DNA from: SAR86 cluster bacterium
GTDB lineage: Bacteria > Pseudomonadota > Gammaproteobacteria > Magnimaribacterales > D2472
DNA: 46,774 bases
Assembly: GCA_003331545.1 (NCBI GenBank)
Contig: QOPC01000004.1
Coordinates: 1-46,774 of the forward strand
Direction: 5' to 3'
The position numbers and the translations under genes are program-made. Each line of letters begins with the position of its first letter. The stretch's first letter is position 1. The notes under the pieces were generated by a model. The model had not been told where the DNA came from, did no database searches, and saw only the letters and a list, made by a program, of their open reading frames with translations. Below, in pieces: positions 9,627-18,654 of the stretch.

Positions 9627-10020
9627 AGATTTTCATTGTAGAGTTTTCGTAGAGGATACTGATTTTCAGGGCGTTGTTTATCATGCAAATTATCTCAAAT
9701 ACCTTGAGAGGGCTCGATCTCAGTTTCTCATTGAGAATAATTTATCTCAAACAAATGCAATGTTGAAAGACAATGAGTCTTATGTAGTCAAATCCATCAA
9801 CCTTTCATATTTTCATCCAGCAAAATTAGAGGATGAATTAATCGTTTGCACTGAAATTGAGCTATTTAGCAAAGCTAGAGCTATATTTTTTCAATCTGTT
9901 TTAAATTCAAAAAATGATACACTCATCTGCAAGGGCGAAGTTGAAGTTTGCTACATTCAAAATGACTCAGGCAAACCAAAATCTTTTCCCTTGGGTTTAA
10001 TAAAATTATTTCAGAACTAA
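9604..10020 (+). CDS. ybgC: Acyl-CoA thioesterase YbgC (Tol-Pal associated)
   Basis: Hot-dog thioesterase motif 'VFVEDTDFQGVVYHANYLKYLERARSQFL'; overlaps the upstream nuclease by 23 nt. Confidence 0.94.
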   Translation: MNPRFRPKDFHCRVFVEDTDFQGVVYHANYLKYLERARSQFLIENNLSQTNAMLKDNESYVVKSINLSYFHPAKLEDELIVCTEIELFSKARAIFFQSVLNSKNDTLICKGEVEVCYIQNDSGKPKSFPLGLIKLFQN

Positions 10021-10021
10021 T

Positions 10022-10702
10022 ATGGATGACTTTTCAGTTTTAGATTTATTTCTGCAGGCAAGCCTTATTGTTCAAGCTGTAATGGTCTTATTATTAGTAG
10101 TTTCAATTATTTCATGGATTGCTATTTTTGAAAGATATTTCAATCTAAGCCGAATTAAACAAGCCAATCAAGCATTTGAAAAAGAATTTTGGTCTGGCAA
10201 AGATCTTAATCAACTGTATGAAAATATCATTGAAACTCCCAGTGATGAATTAGTTGGCTCTTTGCGAGTTTTTAAGCATGGATTTGAAGAATTCTTAAGA
10301 CTAAGCAAGGGTCAACAAATTACAATTGAGGATCTTGAAAGTGTCAATAGAGCCATAAGAGTATCTTTGGCAAGAGAGGAGGAGTCATTAATGCTTCATC
10401 TTCCATTTCTTGCTAACGTTGGATCAGTGAGTCCATATGTTGGACTTTTCGGAACTGTTTGGGGGATTATTAACTCTTTTCAAGGACTTTCAGATGCAAC
10501 TCAGGCAACAATTAATGCCGTTGCTCCTGGAATATCAGAAGCACTCGTAGCAACCGCTTTGGGTCTTTTTGCTGCAATTCCAGCAGTGGTTGCCTATAAC
10601 AGGTTTGCTTCAGACTCAGATACTCAATTGCAGCAATCTTCTGTGTTTGGCGAAGAGTTAGCCAGCATTCTTTATAGACAAACGGTTAAAGCAAAGCTTT
10701 GA
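10022..10702 (+). CDS. tolQ: Tol-Pal proton channel subunit TolQ
   Basis: 'FLANVGSVSPYVGLFGTVWGIINSFQGL', 'APGISEALVATALGLFAAIPAVVAYNRF'. Confidence 0.97.
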   Translation: MDDFSVLDLFLQASLIVQAVMVLLLVVSIISWIAIFERYFNLSRIKQANQAFEKEFWSGKDLNQLYENIIETPSDELVGSLRVFKHGFEEFLRLSKGQQITIEDLESVNRAIRVSLAREEESLMLHLPFLANVGSVSPYVGLFGTVWGIINSFQGLSDATQATINAVAPGISEALVATALGLFAAIPAVVAYNRFASDSDTQLQQSSVFGEELASILYRQTVKAKL

Positions 10703-11121
10703 TATATAGAATTGGAAAAAGAAAAAAGCTGAACGCTGACATTAATGTTGTTCCATACATTGATGTAATGTTAGTTCTATTGATTATATTTATGGTGCTT
10801 TCTCCTCTTCTTATTCAAGGCATTGAGGTAAACCTCCCTAAAACAGATACGACCAAAATGTCAGTTTCAAGCGAGCCACTTGTAATTTCAATTGACAGAC
10901 AAGGCGATTACTTCATTAATCTTGGCGAAGAGCAATTACCAATTTCTTTAGTGGAGTTAAAAAATAAAGCTAAAATTATTTATCAAGCAAATCCTGATAT
11001 TGAAATTGTTTTCAAAAGTGATGCAAGGGTACCTTTTGACTATGTGGCAAAGGGCATGGCAAGTATTCAAAGTTTAGGAATTCAAAAAATAGGAATTATC
11101 ACCTCGGGCTATGATAGCTAA
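10699..11121 (+). CDS. tolR: Tol-Pal subunit TolR
   Basis: ExbD/TolR-like 'ADINVVPYIDVMLVLLIIFMVLSPLL'; TTG start overlapping the tolQ stop. Confidence 0.95.
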   Translation: MIYRIGKRKKLNADINVVPYIDVMLVLLIIFMVLSPLLIQGIEVNLPKTDTTKMSVSSEPLVISIDRQGDYFINLGEEQLPISLVELKNKAKIIYQANPDIEIVFKSDARVPFDYVAKGMASIQSLGIQKIGIITSGYDS

Positions 11122-11746
11122 TTACAGATATTTACAAGCATCGCTATTTTCTTTTTGTATTCATGCAGCTCTTTTTTTATATATATATGGCACCTTTGAT
11201 ACCAACACATCTCAAACATTGTTGATATCAAAGCCTCTTCAAATAGAGCTAAAGTTTGATCTGCCAACTCAAGATAAAAAAAAACTAATCCCTGCCGCCG
11301 CTAAGGTTGCAGAAACCTCAGTAGAGAAAATCCCCCAAGAAAATGTCTACTCTAAAGTAAATGATTCTATTCGCACTAAAGAAAGCAATGCTTTGATTGA
11401 ATCTAGCATAGCTAATCTTTTATCAGAAGAAAGTGAGACTGAAATGAACAAAGAGCAACAAGAAATATCAATGTATGCGCAAAAAATTATCTCGACCATA
11501 GAGAGTGCTTGGATGAAACCAAGAAATATACCTGAGGATCTAGTTGCAAATTTAAGACTTAAAATTCGATCTTCTGGAAGGATTGTTGAAGTAGATCTTA
11601 TAAAAAGTAGCGGCAATCTAAGATTCGATAACTCATCCATGCAAGCTGTAAGAAGAGTGGAAACTTTTAATTTCTTTAATTCAATGCCCAAAACCATATA
11701 TGAGAATGAGTTTCAAACCGTTGCAATAAGCTTTAATCCATCATGA
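11111..11746 (+). CDS. tolA: TolA, short form
   Basis: N-terminal TM, C-terminal TolA/TonB-like domain 'MYAQKIISTIESAWMKPRNIPEDLVANLRLKIRSSGRIVEVDLIKSSGNLRFDNSSMQAVRRVE'; position between tolR and tolB. Confidence 0.88.
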   Translation: MIANYRYLQASLFSFCIHAALFLYIYGTFDTNTSQTLLISKPLQIELKFDLPTQDKKKLIPAAAKVAETSVEKIPQENVYSKVNDSIRTKESNALIESSIANLLSEESETEMNKEQQEISMYAQKIISTIESAWMKPRNIPEDLVANLRLKIRSSGRIVEVDLIKSSGNLRFDNSSMQAVRRVETFNFFNSMPKTIYENEFQTVAISFNPS

Positions 11747-13029
11747 AACAAAACTTATTTTTAGCTACTTTATTGCTTATGCCAAACATGATTTTTGGTG
11801 AACTCTTTTTAGAGATTACGAAAGGCTCAGAGGATCCTTATAAAATAGCGATGATTTCATTTGAGGGTGACTCAAGAATTTCAAAGCAACTTAATAAAAT
11901 AATGCGAAATGACCTCATTCGCACGGGCGAGTTTTATATACTTGATGAAGGGCTATTGTTACCAGTAAATTTTATCAATGATGAGCTAGTTTATAGTGAT
12001 TGGAAGTTGCTCGGAATGGATTATTTAGTAACTGGCAAGATAGTCAAGTTAAGTAATTCTGTAGATATTAGCTATGAAATCTATGATGTTCATAAAAAAA
12101 GAAAGCTCCGAAGTTCAAAAGTTTTTGGTATACCCAATCAAATTAGACAGCTTGCTCATTACACAAGCGATGGAATCTATGAATCAATAACTGGTATCAA
12201 AGGCATTGCTGCTACAAGACTTTTATATGTCAATGAAATAAAAGATTCTAAATCAATTTCTGCATACAAGTTGATGTTGGCTGATTCTGATGGTGCTAAT
12301 GAAAAAACTCTTTTATCAAGCTCTGAGCCAATTATCTCACCCTCTTGGTCACCTGATGGCAAAAAAGTAGCATATGTATCATTTGAAACAGGAATCGCAA
12401 AAGTTTTTATTCAAGAAATTGCTTCGGGAAATAGGGAGGCAGTATTATCAAAGGAGACTCAGATAAGTTCTCCCTCATGGTCTCCAGACGGTAAATACCT
12501 TTCTTTGACTCTTTACCAAGATGGAAATGCAGAAATTTATATTTTACGATTGCGCGATAAGACCCTAACAAGGATGACCAATCAATTCGCAATTGATACT
12601 GAGTCTTCTTGGTCTCCTAAAGGAAATAAAATTCTATTCACAAGTGGTCGCTCAGGTTCACCTCAAATATATGAGCTAGATCTTAGAAAATTAAATCCAA
12701 AAGCAAAACGTATTTCATTCGAGGGAACCTATAATGCAAAAGCTTCATATCTTCCCAAGGAGGAAGGAATTATTTTTGTTCATCGGTCTGATGATGGCTT
12801 ATTTCATATTGCTCTCAAATATAAAAGAGAGAACTTTATCAGGATCTTGACTGAAGCAAAAATGGACGAATCTCCTAGTGTTGCTCCTAATGGTAATATG
12901 GTAATCTATGGTATTAAAGAAGAAAATCTAAGCATGCTCGCCGGATTTAGTCTTAGCGGTGCCAAATTTAAGTTACCTGCATCAAGTGGCGAAGTGAGAG
13001 AGCCTGCCTGGTCAAACTTTTTAAGATAA
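11743..13029 (+). CDS. tolB: Tol-Pal periplasmic beta-propeller TolB
   Basis: Repeated 'PSWSPDGKKVAYVSFE', 'PSWSPDGKYLSL', 'SSWSPKGNKILFTSGRSGSPQIYELDL'. Confidence 0.97.
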   Translation: MKQNLFLATLLLMPNMIFGELFLEITKGSEDPYKIAMISFEGDSRISKQLNKIMRNDLIRTGEFYILDEGLLLPVNFINDELVYSDWKLLGMDYLVTGKIVKLSNSVDISYEIYDVHKKRKLRSSKVFGIPNQIRQLAHYTSDGIYESITGIKGIAATRLLYVNEIKDSKSISAYKLMLADSDGANEKTLLSSSEPIISPSWSPDGKKVAYVSFETGIAKVFIQEIASGNREAVLSKETQISSPSWSPDGKYLSLTLYQDGNAEIYILRLRDKTLTRMTNQFAIDTESSWSPKGNKILFTSGRSGSPQIYELDLRKLNPKAKRISFEGTYNAKASYLPKEEGIIFVHRSDDGLFHIALKYKRENFIRILTEAKMDESPSVAPNGNMVIYGIKEENLSMLAGFSLSGAKFKLPASSGEVREPAWSNFLR

Positions 13030-13053
13030 TTTACTCGAAATGGAATAATAATT

Positions 13054-13527
13054 ATGAAAAATTCACTCAATCAATTTCTTGCTCTATCAACGATACTAAT
13101 TTTTTCTGCGTGTAGCTCTGTTCAAATAACAGAAGAAGCAGTTGCTGATCAAAGTGTTGCTGGGGTATCAATTACGTCAAAATCTACAGCTACCCAAGCC
13201 ATTTTAGCAAATGCAGTAGTTTACTTTGAGTATGATCAGTTCAATCTCACTGCTAAATCAATACAAGCCTTAAAAGGCGTTAGCGATCTTATGAAAAGAA
13301 ATTCTAAAATTACAATTTCAATTGAGGGGCATGCTGATGAAAGAGGTACTAGAGAATATAACCTAGCTTTGGGTCAAAGACGTGCCGAGTCAGTTGCAAA
13401 TTATTTGATTGCAAATGGAATTCAGAGAAATAGGTTAATCACAAAAAGTTATGGAGAAGAGAGACCGCTATCTCTTGGATCTAATAATTCTGCTTGGTCA
13501 AAAAATAGAAGAGTTGAAATCAAGTAG
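13054..13527 (+). CDS. pal: Peptidoglycan-associated lipoprotein Pal
   Basis: Lipobox 'FSACSS'; OmpA-C motif 'ISIEGHADERGTREYNLALGQRRAESVANYL'. Confidence 0.97.
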   Translation: MKNSLNQFLALSTILIFSACSSVQITEEAVADQSVAGVSITSKSTATQAILANAVVYFEYDQFNLTAKSIQALKGVSDLMKRNSKITISIEGHADERGTREYNLALGQRRAESVANYLIANGIQRNRLITKSYGEERPLSLGSNNSAWSKNRRVEIK

Positions 13528-13539
13528 CCTACTATTTGA

Positions 13540-14175
13540 ATGAAATTTATTTTTGCTATCTTCGCTTTAGCACCACTTTATTCATTTTCACAAGAAGTTG
13601 ACGCTTCTGACATATTATTTTTAAAGATACAGGAGCTTGAAGGTGAGATTGCTACCTTAAGAAGTGAGATTGAGTCACAGGCATATTTGATTGAAAAACT
13701 ATTAAATGAGGAGACGGATCAATTTGATGTTGATAGTGCATTGGATACTGATATTAATCCTGAGTTAGATACATTTAGATTTGAAGGCATTAATGACAGC
13801 AAAAGCATCGACGAGGTTTATGATCAAGCTATTCGTGAGTTAAATGATAAAGATTTTCAGGCATCAAAAAAATCTTTTAACTATTTGGCAAGTAATTTTA
13901 ATGATGACGAAAAAATTCCGTTAAGTTTATTTTGGCTTGGAGAAATTTCATTACTAGAATCCAATCTTGACGAGAGCGATCGTTTTTTTCAAAGATTGGC
14001 TTCAGACTTTCCTGATCATTGGAGAACACCATTAGCTCATAAAAAAATCGGTGATATTTTAATGATGTCAGGCGAAACTGAAGCTGCTAAAGCTAAATAT
14101 CAATTTGTTCTTCAGGCATTTCCTAACAATTCTGCTTCATCTTTGGTCTTGCAGTTATTAGAAAATATGGAATAA
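13540..14175 (+). CDS. cpoB: CpoB/YbgF, Tol-Pal associated coiled-coil TPR protein
   Basis: Coiled coil 'KIQELEGEIATLRSEIESQAYLIEKL', TPR region 'YDQAIRELNDKDFQASKKSFNYLASNF'; follows pal. Confidence 0.9.
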   Translation: MKFIFAIFALAPLYSFSQEVDASDILFLKIQELEGEIATLRSEIESQAYLIEKLLNEETDQFDVDSALDTDINPELDTFRFEGINDSKSIDEVYDQAIRELNDKDFQASKKSFNYLASNFNDDEKIPLSLFWLGEISLLESNLDESDRFFQRLASDFPDHWRTPLAHKKIGDILMMSGETEAAKAKYQFVLQAFPNNSASSLVLQLLENME

Positions 14176-14202
14176 TCACATCTTTTTATGGAATCCTATC
14201 TT

Positions 14203-14278
14203 GGGTCGCTAGCTCAGCTGGTAGAGCAGTTCGCTTTTAACGAATTGGTCACAGGTTCGAATCCTGTGCGACCCACCA
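14203..14278 (+). tRNA. tRNA-Lys (anticodon TTT at 14236-14238), CCA encoded
   Basis: GGGTCGC/GCGACCC acceptor stem, AGCTCAGCTGGTAGAGC D-arm, CTTTTAA anticodon loop, GGTTCGAATCC T-arm, 3' ACCA; closely matches E. coli tRNA-Lys. Confidence 0.97.
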
Positions 14279-14299
14279 TCTTAAATTCAATAAATCTAG

Positions 14300-15556
14300 A
14301 TGATGATTAATTCTATTAAAAAATCGCTTCACAGGCTTTCGTTATCTTTTACAAAAGAATCGGGTCTTGCTGGTCTATTTTTTTTCCTAGTTTTATGCTC
14401 TTGGTATATATTGCGGCCAGTAAGGAATGAAATGGCTGTTCAAAATGCCGATATATTGCCTTATCTGTTAGGAGTAGGAGCATTTGTGATGCTTCTTTTG
14501 AATCCTATTTATTCATGGCTTGCTTCGCAAAGGAATTTAAGAGGAGTATTGGTGGGCTGCTACTCATTTTTTATTTTAAATTTATTAGCTTTTATAGTGC
14601 TCTGGGAATTCTTTGAGCTTTCATCTGCAGTTTGGCTAAGTCAAATTTTCTATGTTTGGTGTAATGTTTATTCTTTTTTTGTAGTTTCTATTTTTTGGGT
14701 GGTAATCATCAATTTATTTAGAGGGGAAGGAGCAGCAAATGTTTTTGGTGTAATTGCTGCTGGTGGATCACTGGGCGCTTTTCTTGGCTCTGAAATCTCA
14801 AAACAATTAGCATCAACCTTTAATGAATCAGGGATTATCTTTTTTACATTAATATCTATTTTATTTCTTATTTTTGCATTGTTAGTAGGCCTTACTTTAC
14901 TTAAAAGATTTATTTCTTTAGAAGGCATTAATCAAGCTTCGGGAGGAACAAGTTTTGATGCATTTAAAAATTTAATTTCTTCATCACAAATAAGATCAAT
15001 TGGAATGTACATGTACTTATGGACAGCAATGATGACCATTCATTGGGTTACCTCTATTAATATTGTGAATGAGTGGTCCTCAGATGGGGGCAATAGAATA
15101 ATTTTCTTTAGTAAAATAGAGCAAACTGTCACAATTTTGACTTTGTTTACTCAATTTTTCTTAACTTCTGCAATTATAAGGTTTGCAGGACCAAAGAGTA
15201 TTTTGATGCTTTATGGATTTTTATTTATAGCAGCATTTATTGGTTATTATATCAATCCATCAATTGGATATGTTTTTGTTATAACAATCGTCTTAAGATT
15301 ATTTGAATACGGCATAAACAAACCAACAAGAGAAGTTGTTTTCAGTTATTTGAAAAAAACTGATAGATACAAGTCAACAGTAATGGTTGATACTTTTTTT
15401 GTTCGGATGGGAGATTTTTCTGGCAGTGGGTTTGTTCTCTTATCTAAATCGGCAGGATTGGTATTTTCACAAGTACCATTGTTAGCTATTCCATTTGCGG
15501 GTTTTTTAGCGTTGCTTGGTTTTAAAATCCCTCCCAAAGAAAGAATTAGTTCCTAA
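14300..15556 (+). CDS. MFS-type transporter, NTP/NDP exchange (Tlc/Npt-like) superfamily
   Basis: Multiple TM segments with 'LCSWYILRPVRNEMAVQ' and 'FWVVIINLFRGEGAANVFGVIAAGGSLGAFLGSEI', resembling non-symbiont ATP/ADP translocase-like MFS proteins. Confidence 0.65.
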   Translation: MMINSIKKSLHRLSLSFTKESGLAGLFFFLVLCSWYILRPVRNEMAVQNADILPYLLGVGAFVMLLLNPIYSWLASQRNLRGVLVGCYSFFILNLLAFIVLWEFFELSSAVWLSQIFYVWCNVYSFFVVSIFWVVIINLFRGEGAANVFGVIAAGGSLGAFLGSEISKQLASTFNESGIIFFTLISILFLIFALLVGLTLLKRFISLEGINQASGGTSFDAFKNLISSSQIRSIGMYMYLWTAMMTIHWVTSINIVNEWSSDGGNRIIFFSKIEQTVTILTLFTQFFLTSAIIRFAGPKSILMLYGFLFIAAFIGYYINPSIGYVFVITIVLRLFEYGINKPTREVVFSYLKKTDRYKSTVMVDTFFVRMGDFSGSGFVLLSKSAGLVFSQVPLLAIPFAGFLALLGFKIPPKERISS

Positions 15557-16983
15557 ATACCTCTCCTTTTAGCTAATCTACTTTGAACAAATTTAATTTT
15601 TGTCATTATAGTTTCTGAGGTTTGAAAAGAATTGCCAGATAGACTTAAAGCAAATTGAAATTGATTTAGAGCATTATCAAAATCACCAATAAGAGTAAAA
15701 TATTCACCACGACTAAGATGGTAGCCAACAATATTTTTTCCAGCTCTTTGCACTTCGGATAATTGCATCCACAAACTTGGATTACGATTTTTGCTGATCA
15801 GAAGATCTCTTAAAATTTCTTCAGCTTTAATTGTTTCTTTTTTTGCACTTAATATTTTCGATTTAAGTATTGAGGCTGGATAATTATCAGGAGAAATTTT
15901 CAGAACTTCATCAATTGTTTGTTTAGCGTCATCAAGGCGCTGTCCAGATAACAAAATTTCTGATTTTGTAATATTTAGAATTAGATTTTTTGGAAATTTA
16001 TTTAATATCTCACTAATTAATTTTAGCGCTTCTTCAGTTTGGCCGTTAGATTGCAAAGCAGATATAAATGAATACTTATTTTCATTAGTGGGGTTATCTG
16101 CATAAAGGCTTTCAAAGAATCTCACCTTAGTTTGAGGCGAGTAATCCGCATATCTCTCCTTTAATCTTCCCTTAACAAACTCAAAGTTAATTGTGTTTTT
16201 TTTGCCACCAGAAAACTCTATTTGATCAGCTGCGTTAAATGCATCACTTACTCTAGATGATGTGATGGGGTGAGTTAATAAAAATTCTGGTGGATTATCA
16301 CCTGCCAATTTTCTTATTTTTGCCATATTTTCAAACATTTCACCCATTCCTGCAGGATCATATCCAGCCGCAATTAAGTTATTAAAGCCATATCTGTCAG
16401 CTTCTCTTTCAAAAATCCGACTGTAACGAAGTTGCTGTTGTGCCAATGCGGCTGGACCTGCAATAAAAGCAGACGGATTATTTGAAATAATTGCTAATGC
16501 AATAGCAGAGACCATAACTAAAGATGATGCCAAATTAGTATCTCTCCCTCTTAAAACATTTCTAGCAAAATGACGTTGACTTAAGTGAGCCAGCTCATGA
16601 CCAAGAACTGATGCTAATTGAGCTTCATTATCTGCATTTAAAAATAAGCCTCCATTGACACCAATTACACCTCCAGGAGCTGCAAAGGCGTTTAAAGATT
16701 TTTCATCAATTAGTACAATAGTGAAATCTCTATCCCTTACTTGAGATGTTTCTGATAGCCTATAAATAAGTAGTTCAGTGTACTCCTGAATAATTGGATC
16801 ATTGATTAGTGGAGCTTGTGCATAAACTTGTTCAAGGAATCCTTGACCTATCATTCTTTCTTGTTCTAAGGAGACTACTCCTGATACTCGATCACCTAAA
16901 TTTGGTAAATTAAGATCTTTTTCTTGTGAAAAAATGGTTGGTGATACTAACAATAGAAGAATAAGGGTGCGAACGATTAACAT
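15553..16983 (-). CDS. bepA: M48 metalloprotease with TPR repeats, BepA-like
   Basis: HExxH in 'VLGHELAHLSQRHFARNVLRGR', 'FEREADRYGFNNLIAAGYDPAGM', C-terminal TPRs; next to perM as in E. coli. Confidence 0.92.
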   Translation of the reverse strand: MLIVRTLILLLLVSPTIFSQEKDLNLPNLGDRVSGVVSLEQERMIGQGFLEQVYAQAPLINDPIIQEYTELLIYRLSETSQVRDRDFTIVLIDEKSLNAFAAPGGVIGVNGGLFLNADNEAQLASVLGHELAHLSQRHFARNVLRGRDTNLASSLVMVSAIALAIISNNPSAFIAGPAALAQQQLRYSRIFEREADRYGFNNLIAAGYDPAGMGEMFENMAKIRKLAGDNPPEFLLTHPITSSRVSDAFNAADQIEFSGGKKNTINFEFVKGRLKERYADYSPQTKVRFFESLYADNPTNENKYSFISALQSNGQTEEALKLISEILNKFPKNLILNITKSEILLSGQRLDDAKQTIDEVLKISPDNYPASILKSKILSAKKETIKAEEILRDLLISKNRNPSLWMQLSEVQRAGKNIVGYHLSRGEYFTLIGDFDNALNQFQFALSLSGNSFQTSETIMTKIKFVQSRLAKRRGI

Positions 16984-17071
16984 ATTTCTACTTTTTCAGA
17001 TACAACGAAGCTTACACTATTGATTAATTTGAATTAACATATCATTTCTGAGACAAAATAATATATAAAAA

Positions 17072-18127
17072 GTGCTTGAAGACATAAATAATTTATTTAA
17101 AAAAATTTTTTCTAATGAAGAAACCCTTGTATTTGCTTTATTGCTGACAAGTGCCTTTTTAACTCTATTTTTTTTTGGCAATCTCTTAACTCCATTTCTT
17201 ATAAGTATAATTTTTGCATATTTGCTTGTAGGTATGCAAAATCGACTTGAAGCATACGGTTTAAATAGTACTCTTGCATTAATTGTTACATATAGTTTTT
17301 TCTTGATTCTCGGTATTGCATTGATGGTTTGGTTAGGCCCATTGGTATATCAGCAACTTCAATCTTTAATTTTGGAAATTCCTAAATGGGTAAACTCATT
17401 TATGATATTTGTTCAAAATGTCCCAGAAAAATATCCAGATTTGGTCTCCTCAGATCAAATTACAAAATTTTTGCAAACTCTTTCTGGTCAAATAACGACA
17501 ATATCTGAAGATTTCCTAAAAGCTTCAATAACCGGAATACAGAATACAGTGACTATTGCTATTAATTTGGTATTACTACCAATTCTTGTTTTCTTTTTTT
17601 TATTTGACCGAAAGTCTATTATTTCTGATTTCTTAGGTGTTTTGCCTAAAAAGAGAGCAATGCTAGAGAAAGTTTGGGTTGAAATGGATGACCAGTTAAG
17701 CAATTATGCTAGAGGTAAAGCCATTGAGATTTTAATAGTAGGATTAGCAGCTGCAATTCTCTTTATGTATTTTGACTTGCAATACGTTGCTTTGTTATCT
17801 GTTCTTGTGGGCTTTTCAGTCCTGATACCTTTCATAGGAGCTTTTGTTGTAACCATTCCAGTTGCAGCAGTTGGCCTGCTTCAATTTGGATTAACATTTG
17901 ATTTTTGGCTTTTGATGGGACTCTATGTAATTTTGCAAATGTTAGACGGAAATTTGTTAGTGCCGATACTGTTTTCTGATGCTGTTAAGCTTCATCCGGT
18001 TATAATCATCCTAGCTGTTTTTATTTTCGGCGGTATGTTTGGTTTTTGGGGTATCTTTTTTGCAATTCCAATCGCAACATTAATCAAGGCTATCTGGAAC
18101 TCATGGCCAGAGAATCAATCAAGCTAA
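17072..18127 (+). CDS. perM: AI-2E/PerM family permease
   Basis: 'FAYLLVGMQNRLEAYGL', 'MLEKVWVEMDDQLSNYARGKAIEILIVG', 'MLDGNLLVPILFSDAVKLHPVIIILAVFIFGGMFGFWGIFFAIPIATLIKA'; GTG start. Confidence 0.92.
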   Translation: MLEDINNLFKKIFSNEETLVFALLLTSAFLTLFFFGNLLTPFLISIIFAYLLVGMQNRLEAYGLNSTLALIVTYSFFLILGIALMVWLGPLVYQQLQSLILEIPKWVNSFMIFVQNVPEKYPDLVSSDQITKFLQTLSGQITTISEDFLKASITGIQNTVTIAINLVLLPILVFFFLFDRKSIISDFLGVLPKKRAMLEKVWVEMDDQLSNYARGKAIEILIVGLAAAILFMYFDLQYVALLSVLVGFSVLIPFIGAFVVTIPVAAVGLLQFGLTFDFWLLMGLYVILQMLDGNLLVPILFSDAVKLHPVIIILAVFIFGGMFGFWGIFFAIPIATLIKAIWNSWPENQSS

Positions 18128-18131
18128 TAAT

Positions 18132-18608
18132 TTATCCTACTAATTCCTTCGAAGCATCTAGAACTTCTTGGACGTGTCCCTTGACTTTAACTGCTCTCCA
18201 TTCTTTAACTATTTTCCCTTTTGTATTGATTAAAAATGTACTTCTATCAACACCCATATACTCTCTGCCATACATAGATTTAAGCTTCATAACCCCAAAA
18301 GCTTTGCAAACTTTTTCATCTGGATCAGACAAAAGCTCAAATGGAAATTTTTCATTAGATTTAAATTTTTCATGAGATTTTATTGATTCCCTTGAAACAC
18401 CTAAAATTTCAGTATTTAACTTTTTGAACTTTTTATAATTATCTCTGAATTCCTGGCCCTCAGTGGTACATCCAGGTGTTGAATCTTTGGGGTAAAAATA
18501 TATAACAACATTTTTATTATTAAAAGATTCATTAGATATAGTTTGTTCGCTGGTTGCATCAGCATTAAACTTTGGGCATTGCTTTCCTACTAAATTTTTA
18601 GCCATCAT
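18132..18608 (-). CDS. bcp: Thioredoxin-dependent thiol peroxidase (Bcp/PrxQ)
   Basis: 'NVVIYFYPKDSTPGCTTEGQEFRDNYKKF', 'YMGVDRSTFLINTKGKIVKEW'. Confidence 0.95.
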   Translation of the reverse strand: MMAKNLVGKQCPKFNADATSEQTISNESFNNKNVVIYFYPKDSTPGCTTEGQEFRDNYKKFKKLNTEILGVSRESIKSHEKFKSNEKFPFELLSDPDEKVCKAFGVMKLKSMYGREYMGVDRSTFLINTKGKIVKEWRAVKVKGHVQEVLDASKELVG

Positions 18609-18654
18609 TTCTCCAAAAAAAAGTGTATAGTTTCATTTTTTACTGAAAACATAA

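Noticed and set aside
11347-11697. 116-aa minus-strand ORF inside tolA
   Set aside because: Antisense to tolA, no start-region or domain support.
14203-14299. tRNA-Lys as an integration site for a mobile island
   Set aside because: No integrase, no direct repeat of the tRNA 3' end seen, and cpoB-tRNA-Lys is an ancestral arrangement.
18046-18375. 109-aa plus-strand ORF across the perM end and bcp
   Set aside because: Antisense to bcp, which is clearly supported by its catalytic motif.
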